From Asparagopsis taxiformis (taxonomy: Eukaryota; Rhodophyta; Florideophyceae; Bonnemaisoniales; Bonnemaisoniaceae): 64,000 nucleotides of DNA. Where the stretch lies: NCBI GenBank assembly GCA_030407315.1, contig JALQPE010001774.1, forward strand, positions 1-64,000, written 5' to 3'. Below are positions 43,701 through 54,515 of this stretch, piece after piece; within the stretch, counting starts at the first letter, position 1; the number at the start of each line of letters is the position of its first letter. The notes under the pieces are model-generated. The model worked only from the letters and a program-made list of their open reading frames with translations. It did no database searches and was not told the DNA's origin. The translations under genes and the position numbers were made by a program.

Positions 43701-43988
43701 CAATTGTGCGAGCAACATCTCGTGGAGTGTTCTAATTGCAGAGGTGTTGAAAATGTTGCCGAGAAGATTGCGAAAGGCTTAGCAGGAATTGCAGTGGATT
43801 TACCGCTTGCCGTACGGTTGTATGATATGTGCGTGAAGAGGGGCAGCTCTCGCGCGATGTTCTATCTATCTGGTTTACTGAAGCGTGGTTGTGAAGGTGT
43901 TGAGGTTGATGAAGAACGATCGTTAGCTCTTTATAAGCGGGCGATAGAGGGGGGTTTCGATGGAGAATGGGTAAATGAAGGTGGATGA
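40719..43988 (+). CDS. Large Sel1-like repeat protein
   Basis: This uninterrupted 1089-aa ORF uses the first Met after the in-frame TGA. It is built almost wholly of degenerate Sel1-like/TPR-like helical repeats. The recurring pattern is Ala-x-x-Leu-x-Glu-x-Cys-Ile, a helix LAEILLxG, then GIERD followed by RAxQLCE; examples are near residues 320-360, 470-500, 620-720 and 900-930. The last copy is the most canonical (AVRLYDMCVKRGSSRAMFYLSGLLKRGCEGV). Such repeats form solenoid scaffolds for protein-protein binding, for example in ER-associated degradation and signalling. No enzymatic domain, signal peptide or membrane helix is evident, so the partner is unknown. Confidence 0.85.
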   Translation: MYSFARRLAGVYEDADFCVERNTSAAALLLQICIDEQRHTGAMYDYAELIFNEITAADASDNVPTFKPFDPFNPLLPPKPALALNLYQASAIEGGNLNAMVNVARILSDGNLDETSFDISAAVRWYEMYLQRCDDLEAGCELADILSSRAPYVCTDLPHAICLYERRLQNGHILGEARFFVIKLAELLIMNIHGVQKDVPRAVGLCELFAHLCSGSGIEKLRELANKVARGTTIISKDVPLAMNLFQICIDPNLLYPPDAEAVASLVQILLTEDMRTMDHVNRALQLCDKFLGSAHCGLVLGYRLVDIARQLSHGPPIIVKGIPLSIRLLKMCMASSRHTCATFALIELLIEGIPGFERDTAYALEICTDAIEEMSENYLIERLVPLCREIFDDPSNRGKNALFASEVLTLCVSLTYDMDAAILLTQVLGTGAPGIEGNEDRALQMCREVIRKVCAKKFVSKIVKLAGEVFRGTARLLKDAKFAMRLLEMCIEITGDSNATILLIEMLIYGGPGFNKNPRRALQLCKNHMETETYEDHFIHRLVILVQKISFGASNIPEGAPLALRLLEICLAKCTSMKVSLALIELLVSGALGVGRNTRRAIQVFERVLEAKPDFNDISIVANEIMRGSSRIMRDAPLGVYLLEMYIKEGSDPAAKLALADILITSAPGIERDTSRAVQLCMEYIKESGSNTGVGRLARKLAWSECGNVRDMKLALSLCEKCENADSGNDGILVLVEILLSGAAGSERNIPRAICLCRKYLMESDGTDGVGDVKDIANKVARGSGVVRDTSLAIRLYELCIERQNEKGCFSPSNGLMPLVEMLTTGSCGVERDVHLALQLCEKYTKTWQWYEVVKLAEDFTFGANDVVQDVPIAMKIWDVCIRCAKNPDYKIHLAEILLIDGMGILQDIGRAMELCEQFLIECIMTKTPITEVLELARRVWGMRSVMTEGALIAKSICEMCIKFYYDENAMVLLAEMFACGSDGIERSVESVVQLCEQHLVECSNCRGVENVAEKIAKGLAGIAVDLPLAVRLYDMCVKRGSSRAMFYLSGLLKRGCEGVEVDEERSLALYKRAIEGGFDGEWVNEGG

Positions 43989-44525
43989 AATAGGAGGTGA
44001 AGTGGCCGAGCTAAACTCGATTCTACGCGTACCTGGGTGAAGCTTGGAAGGGAGTAGCAGGTTTTGTTGTACTACAGTGATTGACCATTGATCTTACTGT
44101 GAAGATGAAAAAAGGAATGATTGATCTCTTTTGATATGTGATGGTGAAGTCATCTATCCAGATTGATGGAACAATAAAGGTCATGTTGAAGCAAATATTG
44201 CATCTCCTGCATTAGAAGGGCGTAAAACAAGTCACTGCCCAGGGCTGCTTTGGAATTCAAGATCTGTTTTCATGATGGCCTTATGGCCTTAGGACGAGAG
44301 CACGCTCTCATCGAGAAATAGCAAATCGGCTGGTATGCGGCAATGCTCTGCTCTTCTCTTCTCGTATCAAGACTCAAACTCTCAAGCTACTAAATGTTTC
44401 CTTTTCTATTCTTGGCTTGGAGTGTGGTAACTAGAGCAATGCGAGGTACTTACGTGTACTTGGGGATTACGATGTGGCGAGTAGTGGTGACTCAAAAAAG
44501 GCAAGGCGGAATATGGAAAAATAAG
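43989..44525. other. Intergenic region
   Basis: This is the 3' flank of the Sel1 gene and of the tRNA. I see nothing beyond AT-rich sequence. Confidence 0.5.
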
Positions 44526-44615
44526 AGGGTCCGGCGTGAGTCGAACACGCGACCTATCGATCTGCAGTCGATTGCTCTCTAGTGAATTCTCTGACAACCA
44601 CTGAGCTACGAACCC
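44526..44615 (-). tRNA. tRNA-Cys (GCA) with an 18-nt insertion in the D-loop
   Basis: Read on the minus strand, the acceptor stem is GGGTTCG pairing with CGGACCC (one T-G pair), with discriminator T. The D-stem is GCTC/GAGC. The anticodon stem is ATCGA/TCGAT around loop CTGCAGA (anticodon GCA). The variable loop is AGGTC. The T-stem is GCGTG/CACGC with loop TTCGACT. The D-loop reads AGTGGT, then about 18 extra bases (TGTCAGAGAATTCACTAG), then A. Removing them gives a standard 72-nt tRNA-Cys very like the usual eukaryotic form. Confidence 0.9.
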
Positions 44616-44960
44616 TTGCTGGTTATACGTGCGAGCAGAGAATTTTTATATTACGAACCTTGTTGAATTTACTGAATAAAAAAGCCAAAGCGCTACAAGC
44701 GTGAAAATTGTTTTCCAATTGAAAGGTTTCTGAGTATCCGATAACAAAACGCTCATAGTGCATTTAATGGTGATATAAGTTTGAAACGCTGTAGTGGATA
44801 AGAATAGCGAACCAGAGTAGTGACGAAAAGCACTCATTTCGTTGTCACCTTTGTGACGTTAATTACAGCAAGCAAGATGCAAAACACTTTCTTAATGAAA
44901 TACAAACAACAAACATCCGACAAAAGAGAGCGCGGGGCAGACAGTGTCCTCCTCCAATGG

Positions 44961-45887
44961 CTAATCATCATTGAAAGAGTCTTCAATACGTTGCTGCAAC
45001 CAAATATCACGCTTCAATGTGCGGAACCTATCCCATTGAACAAATCCAGCATGTAGTACACTGGCCCATCTATCCGTAGTCGGTCTCGCCAGTCTGCATT
45101 CCCAGCGATCATTCCGATACTCAATCAACGCATCGTAAAACGCGCCCGAAACGGTATCAACAGCCACCCCAACACCGCGTTGCACACAAAAGATCAATTT
45201 GGAGTTCCAAAACGAGTACACATCATCATTAACCAGAACCCAACCGGCAGCACTACCGGTGACACCTGGGGGTGCATCATCAATCTGAACGAGCTGCCGC
45301 ACCGCGCGCGAAACGCTCGCGACCGGCACAACGTCCTCCAATTGCTGCAAACAGGGCTGTTCCAGCGGCACGTGCTGGCAAGGGACGCGAGGGAAGCGGG
45401 TGGCCTCGCGCATCCAGCACATCTCCACCTTGCGAACGTCGTTTTCAAACGAGGCGAAACCGGCATCGTAATCGGAGGCGAGATTCACAATGGCCCAATA
45501 TTGCTCGGCTCGTCGCAGCGGCATCGCGGCGGTGATGTAGGCCATGCACGGGTCGGGTAGCGGGGTGCACGACGGAAATGCGAGCACTGTTGCGCCGGCG
45601 CGCACGACGACACGCGTCTTGGACAGCGTCAGATCGCGCAGCACGCTGAGTGCTGCCTGGCGCACGTTGTGCACGCAGGGGAAGGAGTGCACGTAGGGGG
45701 AGGCGAGCACGCGGGAGGTCACATCGTACGAGTGACGTGTGCGACTGCGCATGCGTGTGGGATGCGCTTTGTGGTGCAGTTGATGCACTAGATTGGGCAG
45801 GTTGATCGATAGCCAGTGCGATATCGAACGATGCAGCTCGTCGGAGAGCGGGCGTTTGGTCGGTCGAGGTGGTAGCTGTATCGTCAT
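44961..45887 (-). CDS. Unknown 308-aa protein
   Basis: This intact single-exon ORF starts MTIQLPPRPTKRPLSDELHR and ends SFNDD. Its body looks like a folded protein (YITAAMPLRRAEQYWAIVNLASDYDAGFASF; VNDDVYSFWNSKLIFCVQRGVGVAVDTVSGAFYDALIEY). I recognise no family. There is no clear signal peptide or membrane helix. It lies between the tRNA and the second bestrophin gene and is not present in the other arm. Confidence 0.6.
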   Translation of the reverse strand: MTIQLPPRPTKRPLSDELHRSISHWLSINLPNLVHQLHHKAHPTRMRSRTRHSYDVTSRVLASPYVHSFPCVHNVRQAALSVLRDLTLSKTRVVVRAGATVLAFPSCTPLPDPCMAYITAAMPLRRAEQYWAIVNLASDYDAGFASFENDVRKVEMCWMREATRFPRVPCQHVPLEQPCLQQLEDVVPVASVSRAVRQLVQIDDAPPGVTGSAAGWVLVNDDVYSFWNSKLIFCVQRGVGVAVDTVSGAFYDALIEYRNDRWECRLARPTTDRWASVLHAGFVQWDRFRTLKRDIWLQQRIEDSFNDD

Positions 45888-46329
45888 GGTCTCGACTTGT
45901 CATGTCGCGTTCGCTCATTCACATGGTTGTGTGCGTGGAATGCGGCATGTTGGGTTATTGTTATAGTTGATGTTGGCTGCGTGTGGCGGAAGAGTCGTCG
46001 TGGACAACGCACGGCCAAATGGTCTGGGTGATTGGCATCAATATATGTTTTTAAATGAAATAAATTGGAAACGGAATGAATTGAAGATCTGTGCATCTTC
46101 CACGTATGATTGCCAGTGTCATTTGCTGGAAAAACCGCCGTGGGACGATGTACAACGACGCTTTACTGCCCCGCACCAGTGATACGTAGTGCCCGTTTGA
46201 CTTTAGCGGTAAACTACAATTCACTTGCAGAACGTTACCAAACAACTCTACTCGATCCTTTCATGCCGCTGTAATGTGCCGTTTCCTACATATCCTCATG
46301 GCAAACTATTATTTCAATTTCGACAGTCC
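45888..46329. other. Intergenic region
   Basis: This separates the 308-aa gene's start from the stop codon of bestrophin copy 2. Nothing is recognised, and it does not align with the 3' flank of copy 1. Confidence 0.5.
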
Positions 46330-49300
46330 CTATTCGTCAATCGTCTTCGCGTACATTTCTTCCAGCGGAAACGCTGTTCGCTCCGGTTTCACAACACTCT
46401 CGTTCCCGTTGTAGAACCATTTCAGATTCGTTCGCAGACTCTTCACCGTGTCCACTCGGAACTTGCCCAGCGGCAAATCAGACAGATCAGTTCCGAACGG
46501 GTCCGCAAGCTCCGTAGACCACCTCTCAATACCAATCACTCCATACGCAATGATCACCACCCATAGCGTTGTCCACCATCCAGACGTTTCCACCAGTCCA
46601 AACGGCAGCGTTATCAGCCAGATCACCAGAAAGATGCGAATGTGCTGTACGTACCCAAACGGTAGCGGAATACTGATCATCCTCTCACATGCTGCAGCAT
46701 GGTTCTTAAACGGTGCGAGATAGAAGATTATCATCCAGAGTATCAGTCCACTGCAAGGCGTCTGCTTCCACGTCGGGGACTTCAAGTCATATGCAGTCAA
46801 ATATCCTCGCACTACATCTAGACAGTAATCTCCTTTCTCCTCGACCCGCTCCACCCTCTCAATGTCTTCTACACTCATCACATCCTTCAGAATCTCAGCA
46901 CATGACTTCTCCCTTCGCAGACGGGCCGCCGTCACAATCGAAAACGCTGCCAGATGCGCAGCAATTCTTTCAGAGTCTCCCTTGTGCAGTGTACCTTGTG
47001 GCATTGACTCGAATATCCTGTTTCCGAACAGCCTCGTGTTCTGCAGAATACCGTCTCGCCACGCTTCCAGCGCTGACACATATCGCCAGTGACTGTCGTA
47101 CAGACGGAAGCCTAGCAACAGGAACAATGCAAATCCAACATACTCCTTCACAACGCTATCAATCGCAATCGGTACGCAGAACGCTGGCGAACATGACTCG
47201 TTCAATGGCCACTGTCGACTCAGCCCCCATGCCGCCACAACCGACAACCCAGAATATATCCCAACACCAACCAACATCCACAGAGGTACAGCATGAATAA
47301 TCATCGAAAGCGATGTCCTAAGCGATACAGATCCAATGTTCTTCTCAGTATCCGCCAACCTCGAATACACATCTTCAGCAACAGAATCTTCTTCCATGAA
47401 ATGCTCCCACGCTCTTCCAGAATGCTGCACAGATTCCACAACTAAGCTCTCATGTCCTCCACGATAGTTCTGCTGCACGAATAGAACACCAGAAACAATG
47501 CTATCTGCCATCTTGTCCAAATTGAAGTCGTTCAGGTCCCTCCCGAACGGCTGCTGAATTTCATCTGCAATCGAGTACATTCTGCAACACATTCATGTAC
47601 AGTGCATAAAATCATATTCGAGTAGGTTAGTTCATCTATCAACCAAAGTGAGCCGCTCACATCTTGGTGTTAAACCATCTCAGTCCATTTCCAACTTACC
47701 CAATGAGCCCATAGCCAATGATTGGAACCCATAGAATTGCAAACCATCCTGTATACAATAACATTGAATGCCAACACATAGGCGTCAGGTTAATCTGGTT
47801 AGCATTTCCACTTCGGAAAGACTCGGACAGTCAAACAGGGCCAACTTCAACATTGAAAAACAACATACCATTCGATTCAGCGAGAACAAACGGAACCAAG
47901 ATAAACCAGATACCAATCATTGCTCGGAGCAGAACCATGAAGCCACGGGCAATCGGGAACGATTTGATAAACTTGCACCGCCGCAATGCTTCCTGCAGGT
48001 TCTCAACTTCGTATTTAATTTGCGTCGTCCGAGAGCCTTTGATCACAGGCGAAGAAGTACCAAATTCATCAGGGCGACTCAATCCGGAGAAATAGTATGC
48101 GCGGATGACATCTACACAGTGATCCGACATGCTGTCAGCACACATTATCCTTCCAATGTCCTTCTCAGATAACAGCCCCTTCAGTTCTCTCACATTCCTC
48201 TCGTCTCGCAACTCCATCTTCAGTGCAATCGGAACTGCCGCAATGTGTCCCAGTACTCGATCATTGTCGCCCTCATGCCATGTCCCGGCCTTGGCTAACA
48301 TCAGCCATTGCACGGACAGTGAATGACAAGCCGCTCGAAGGTCGTCTCCCCATACATTTCCTGCTTCCGAGTATCGGTCGAACGCTGCTTGAACGAAGAA
48401 TCCGAGCAACAGAAAGGCTGCTCAATGGAAACATACAAATAAAAAAACAAAACCAAGAAAATATACATCTGTTAGACTATCACACACATCAATTCCCTCA
48501 TTCATTCGCTCAGGCCAAGCAACGTGATCTCTTACCTGGAAATCCAACATATGTCACAACAATGCCATCAATCGACAGCCTCGACTCCCACCATCTCACA
48601 TCTTCTGCATCTCGTCGGGACAAATAGGACACCAGCACTCCCACTGCCGTCCATGCAGCCACAGCAACCAACGCCCACCATGGAACACTGCGCACCAAAT
48701 GAGCGAAGAACGTCGGCTTCGTCATAGGCTCCTTGGGACCAGAAAACTGCGGCACCGGCTTCTCGGCAAAGTTACTCGCATCAACCTCCTCTGTTGAGAA
48801 TTTCGCAAGATCATACTCGTCAACCACCTCCTTTCCAGCAAGCTGCGACCCGATGCGGGCATCTCCCTCTGGAATGGACTCGATTACGTGGTGCTTGTAG
48901 TCCCACTTTGAAGAGCGTACGGCTTCGACCAACCTTTCAGCCATCTCAGTGAACATCATGTCCACAGGAACGTCGAGGTCATCGTCGCCGATCGGGTCGA
49001 CCAGCGTTGTTGCAAGTGACTCCAGCGCGAGGATACCGTATGCAATCATCGGTGCCCAAAGAATGGTGAAGAAGCCGGTGCGTGCCGTCATGCCAAACGG
49101 CAGGAGAACCAACCAGAGAATAGTGAACAGTCGTTGATGACTGGTATAACTCCTCACGACGGGGAACCTCTTGATGCTCCTCAATTGGCTCACAATGTTA
49201 TTAACCTTGGCAAATCTTATATATAACGTGAACATGAACGATCCTGGGATAAATGATTGTTTCTTCATCAAGTTCAAGCCGGATTCTTTGCCGGGAACGT

Positions 49301-52271
49301 CAATGGACAGCAAGTATGTATCTGCTGTTGCGATGCAGCGACGAATTGGATCTGCACTATTGATACATTTGGCGTAGTCTTCATCTGAAAGTAGTCGCTG
49401 CTCATCAGATTGATTTGTGCCGAGAAGTTGGTCTCTCAGAAGCAGCGGAATTTGAATTAAGTGGGCGTACAACCGTTCCTTGTCATTTTCATGCCAAGAA
49501 CCAGCTCGGTATCCGTTCATCGTTTCCATGATGATGGCCCTCAGCTCCTTTTCAAGGTTCGATATCAGCGATCCCGCGTTCTCGTACCTCCCCATCGCAT
49601 CCGATGCTCGGAATGAAAGAATCAGGAACAATGCAAAACCAATCTCCAGCAGAATGCCATTGTCGATATCTACTGGGCTGCACCATTCACGGCATTTAAG
49701 GTTCCTTCGTTCATCATCCCATGCAAACGACAGACCGTACGAAATGAACACTGCACCGATAATCCACAATGTAATCAGTACCTGCGATAATAACGGTACC
49801 GGCGGCAAATGGCAGAAAATCTTCTGCACTGCCTGCTTCACCGTCATGTGGGTTGTGTGACCATTATCAGATCTCTGAGGCTTGGATACTGGCTTCTTGA
49901 ACCCTTCTCCATATCCACTGCATGCGTGCACATACCCCTCGGCTCCAGGGCGCGTCTCCTTGTATATTTCATGCACTGTGTTCTTGATCTCCGCACAGAA
50001 CATGTCGAGAGGAATGTCATTTCGGTCAGTGCCGAACGGGTCTGACAGCTCATTACCCATCGAGAGCAGCTTGACTACGGAGTACGCAATCGGGGGGAGG
50101 TAGAGATACGAGAGGAATCCATTCTCCTGGACAAAGGCCAACGGGAACAGTGCCAGCCACAATGCCGCGAAGATGTGGAGATGGAGTGTAAACGAAGGAG
50201 AAATGGGAACTGTCCGCATGGTATTGCATGCATTCATCGAATTCTCAATACCCTTGAAACGTTCCATAAAAATGACAAGAGCGTTACCCACAGGGCGCGT
50301 TTGGGATAAAACGGTGTCTTTGTCACGCCTGTCCAAACTTGCAAAGTATGAATATACAACACGAAGACAGTAATCGACAAGGTCTTTGGACTCTGACATA
50401 GCCTGGATGTCTTCTGGTGCAAGGATTCCTTCCAAATCAGACAGGTCACGGCTATCACGAAGCCTCTCCTTACTCGCATATGCCACTGCTACGATATGAG
50501 AAAAGAGACGCTCAATATCCCTCGGATGCCACGTCCCGCTCTTGCACATGATGCCAATCTCTGTGACTAGCGTGCTTATGTTGGGCTTCAGGGATGTTTC
50601 CCATAGTTGCAGTCCATTCCAGTACCGTGCATACGCATCATTGATCCAGAATCCCATCAGAAGGAACACACCAAGACCAACGAAAGAGGTCGTAGATCTG
50701 CTGAGTGGGATATAGAGACACCACCAGCGACACCCTGGTTCGGAATCCTCCCTGTCTTCCGAAACACCACGAGTAAGGAACACAATGAAGGATACCCAGG
50801 CAAGGAAGACCAGCAGTGCTAGAATGAGCCCTAAGCTTATGGATGGTAGACGAAGTCTGCTGAAAAATCCGACGATACCCTTCTTCTTGGGAGGTTGCTT
50901 ACCGTCTGAGCATTCCCCTTCAAGCCAGTACGGAGTGTTGTGTTCGAACTTGATGTTATGTACGAGTGGACGTTCTTCGTACCACATGTTCAAGAAACGC
51001 AATGCAGCTGCACTGGCCAGTGCATTGAGTTTAATGTCCTGGAGATCGAATCCGAAAGGCTCATTGAGGGCATTTGCGACAACGAAAAGCATACCGATTC
51101 CATAGGTGATGAGAACAGCCCACAGAGTAGTGAACCTACAGAGTGGCGGGCAGATGGAATACACACGGGAAAGAAATGAAAGTCAGAATACGTGTCTCAT
51201 TCCAATTGGAATATTGATTCAGTCAGCGCATGGATAACGCAGAAGGACAAAATCGACGCACCATCCACTGGTCTCAACCAAGGCAAGGGGGAGGAAGAAG
51301 AGCCAGATGTAGAGAAAGATTCGAAGGTGATTGACGTAGCCCAAGGCGGGTTGGAACTCGGCAATACGAAGAAGCTTTGATGCGATGGCATCAACATTGT
51401 CAATGATTGATATCTGATAGAACTGGATGGAAAGTGCTGTTGGAGACTGAGGAGTTGCAGGTTGAAAACCAGCCATAGACGTAGTTTCTGATGAGGACAT
51501 ATACGCTCTTATGACGCGCGTGCAATGAATATGCATTTCTTGAGATTGAATGACGTCGTCCACATCGAGTGGGTGGAGAATTTTCTCCAGTTGCTCGCGT
51601 TCTCTCTCTCCGCGAAGCATCATCTTGAGCGCGATAGGATATGCCATCATGTGTGCAAGTATTCTATCACGGTCATTAACATGCCAATGGCCCTCCGCAA
51701 ACACCTGTGTAAAGTCACGGATGAGCATTCGCATATGTGCCATAGTGTTATTCCAAGTAGCACGCGCGGTGCGATGACGATTGGACGCTTCGCGAATGAA
51801 GAAACCGAGGAGCACGAAGAGTGCCCAACCGACACCATACGCGATGGAGGACGAGATGAGGAAGCTGGACGTCCAGAAAGGAACGGAGAGCGATGAAAAG
51901 CCTTCGTCATTGCGGAAAGCATAGGCAATCATCATCACACCGGAGGACCAAAATGCCTGAGCGATGAGCATGATCCACGGGATGGTACGAATGACAGTCG
52001 CTACGGCAGTGGTTTGAGCCGGTAGCGGCTCGGCGGGACCGGAGCCGAGTTTACCGGTTTGCTTCACATCTTTGAGGAACTGGGCAACGGAGGCGTGGGG
52101 GAATGATGCGTAGGAACGGTCGGTGGGCTCGGAGGGGTCCTTTGTCGTCGAGGGAGATTCAATGTCAACGGTTGTGGAGGTCGGGTGTTTGTCGTCCGGA
52201 AGCGCCGAGGATGACGACGGGGACGGTGACGGGTGTGTGTCATCCGTACTGGATGGATCCGTAGTGCCCAT
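46330..52271 (-). CDS. Five-domain bestrophin-like channel, copy 2, inverted (4 introns)
   Basis: Exons on the minus strand are 52271-51262, 51135-48536, 48417-47869, 47748-47700 and 47581-46330, giving 1819 aa. Every intron has the same length and position as in copy 1; from 34085 to 38974 the two genes align without a net length change. The N-terminal roughly 25 residues differ (MGTTDPSSTDDTHPSPSP). The five bestrophin domains are the same in order and in their PFGxD-type boxes. Differences are concentrated in one window per domain at about 51389-51484, 50229-50349, 49189-49329, 47979-48099 and 46689-46764. The protein is expected to be an anion channel in a membrane not identifiable from sequence. 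No disabling change is seen. Confidence 0.88.
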
Positions 52272-53934
52272 TGTGGAGCAGTGGGGGTTCGACGAGGTTG
52301 GTGGGGTTGGTTGGATTTGTGTAGATATTTATGTACGTGTGATATATGTTGCGGCGAGAAGAATACACCGAGAGTGTTGATCTGCGGATACTTTGCGCGA
52401 GAGAATGTCGAGATGTGACGGTGGACATGGACGGAATGGGGATGCAATAGTGATAAAGGGCTCTGAATGACTGTATGACGGTTTTTTTTCTCTGCGCATA
52501 CCGTGTTTCAAATCATTGGAAAGGAAACGGAACTATGGGCGTCTGGGCCCCGATCGGGAAAACACACACGTTGAACTGTACAGTACCGCGTAGCGCTCTC
52601 AGAACGTGCCGGGAGATCACGTCAAGACTAAATCGGCTTCCAGGACCGAAAATGGAGCATGCCAAATATCCATGCTGATCCATAATACCCTGTTGAGCAA
52701 TTTGATTAACATCCGAAACATTTATGCTGCAACTTGTAAACTTGGCATCGCAGTGGTCGCTGGAATGAGCAAAACTGTGAACACAAATCTTGGCCTTTCG
52801 TGCTCGCCTCCGAATCGGATGTTAACTGACCTGTCTCTGCAATCTACCACAGTGGAGGCCGGTTATTGGTTAACGACTGCAAAATTAAATTCACGTCTGT
52901 CAAAATATCCCCCCTACTATTTGCCTCTGGGGTAAGTAGAATGATTTCCCGCATGCGGCATTCAATTCACATACTGTACTTCTTTAACCATTAATTGTCA
53001 TCCTTAAATGATGATAAATGAATCTGTCCCACACTACAAATAAAGCCGTTTCGTACTGTAGTGCGTTATCATGAACCGCCTCCCCTTTTTCTCCGCATCA
53101 GCGCATTTGTTGACCCAAGACTCATATTTTCTAAAATTAAGCTGTCTCCTGTAATCTCGCTGGCCTACGGTTCAAATTTAAAACGTGACATAGCAATTTT
53201 GGTTCTTCCTTCCAATCAGGGTAGGTCCGTATATTAAGTGTCTACCCAATAAGGGAACGTTGCGTTTCATAATTTAGCCACCAAAGTAGGGGCCAACGAG
53301 AGACTGTCGTAGAGAATCTGTTTATTATGTTCTACTCAAATACTCGAGTTTTTTTGGAAAAAAATGAAATTGTTTCGTCTGCCAAAGTCGATGCAACGTG
53401 GCCAGTTGTTACCCAAAATGCGGGTATGTTGTCTCAGAGCCTTTCTATTGGTTTCGCACGAAAGCTTGAACGAACAAGCACAGCCCTGAACGTTCATAAT
53501 TTCGGATGTTTTGCCGACTCTCGGCAATAATGATCTTAAAACATTTACCAACTGTGACGTACGTGAACGCAAGACGGAAGCCTCTTCGAGCTTATCGAGC
53601 GGCCGAGTACCGGATGTTCTGGCTGTGGTGATGTCAGTAGCCTTGGAAACCAAAGGGCAGGAACCTAGTGCCGACGTAGGGTACTGAAAAATAGCTCTCC
53701 TACGGTGCTGAAGAGGGGTGAAAGTGAAAACGTAGAATAATGCAAATCGAAGATATGAGTCAATACCATGCGTAGCTACTGTGGCGAGTATGCTGCTTCA
53801 GTACCAAAAAACAGGTTCTGGATGATGGGACTAATTTTTTCCCGCATACTCCACAAGGCAGTAATGTGTGGACGTGAAGTGAGTATACCCCTTGTCCCTG
53901 TAGTGCTTGTTGGTGTTTTCATAAACTGTGGGAC
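52272..53934. other. Intergenic region
   Basis: This 5' flank of bestrophin copy 2 shows no resemblance to the 5' flank of copy 1. Several short frames are present but none is supported. Confidence 0.5.
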
Positions 53935-54140
53935 CTTAGCGCTGTTGAAGAGATTGTACCTCCAAGGAGGGTAAGCAGATAGGGATAGGGCTTCTAACTT
54001 CCGAATGAGAGCGCTGATTAAATCAGGCTGACAGTCTCGTGCGATCCGGGGTGCGCGAGGGCTGCGTAGAGGAGATCAATCCATCGGAGTCCGGAAAAAT
54101 GTCTCCCAACCGGGTAGCAGATAGTAGAGCGGGTCGGGGC
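53935..54140 (+). repeat. Dispersed repeat family B, copy 2
   Basis: This is the reverse-complement counterpart of 31035-31230, starting near TTGTACCTCCAAGGAGGG and including GTGCGATCCGG and the CCCAACCGGGTAGCAG block. Confidence 0.7.
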
Positions 54141-54219
54141 GGCTTTAAGAAACCTGTACCGGGGTCGAAAAAATTTTGCCGTCCTCAACCTGCGTACGGG
54201 CTAACTTGGACGCTTTTGT

Positions 54220-54500
54220 GTCGATACTACGGGACTCGTACCGTATTGCGTAGCGAAGGGGTGCGAAGAGGTGCCTACTAGGGGGTTGGAAAGAGAGTCA
54301 AGGAAGGGTCGCCTAAGCGGTACGCTCGCGAGCGTGGGTGGGCGTTCAGTAGAAGAATCAGCCTCGAAGAGCCACCTCTCTAACCTGCTCGCAGGGGTGA
54401 AGTGGCAGAGGAATTTTCACCTAAGGGAGAACGGGCGCGTGATGCCTTGAATTGGAACCGGGCCAGATTGATTGTGCTGGGCCCTTCCGCGGGACTGCAA
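54220..54500 (+). repeat. Dispersed repeat family A, copy 2
   Basis: This is related to 30050-30310 in the same orientation (GTACCGTATTGCGTAGCG, CGCTCGCGAGCGTGGGTG, GAACCGGGCCAGATTG). It ends just before an LTR-like element. Confidence 0.75.
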
Positions 54501-54515
54501 CGTGTATTAGCGTAG

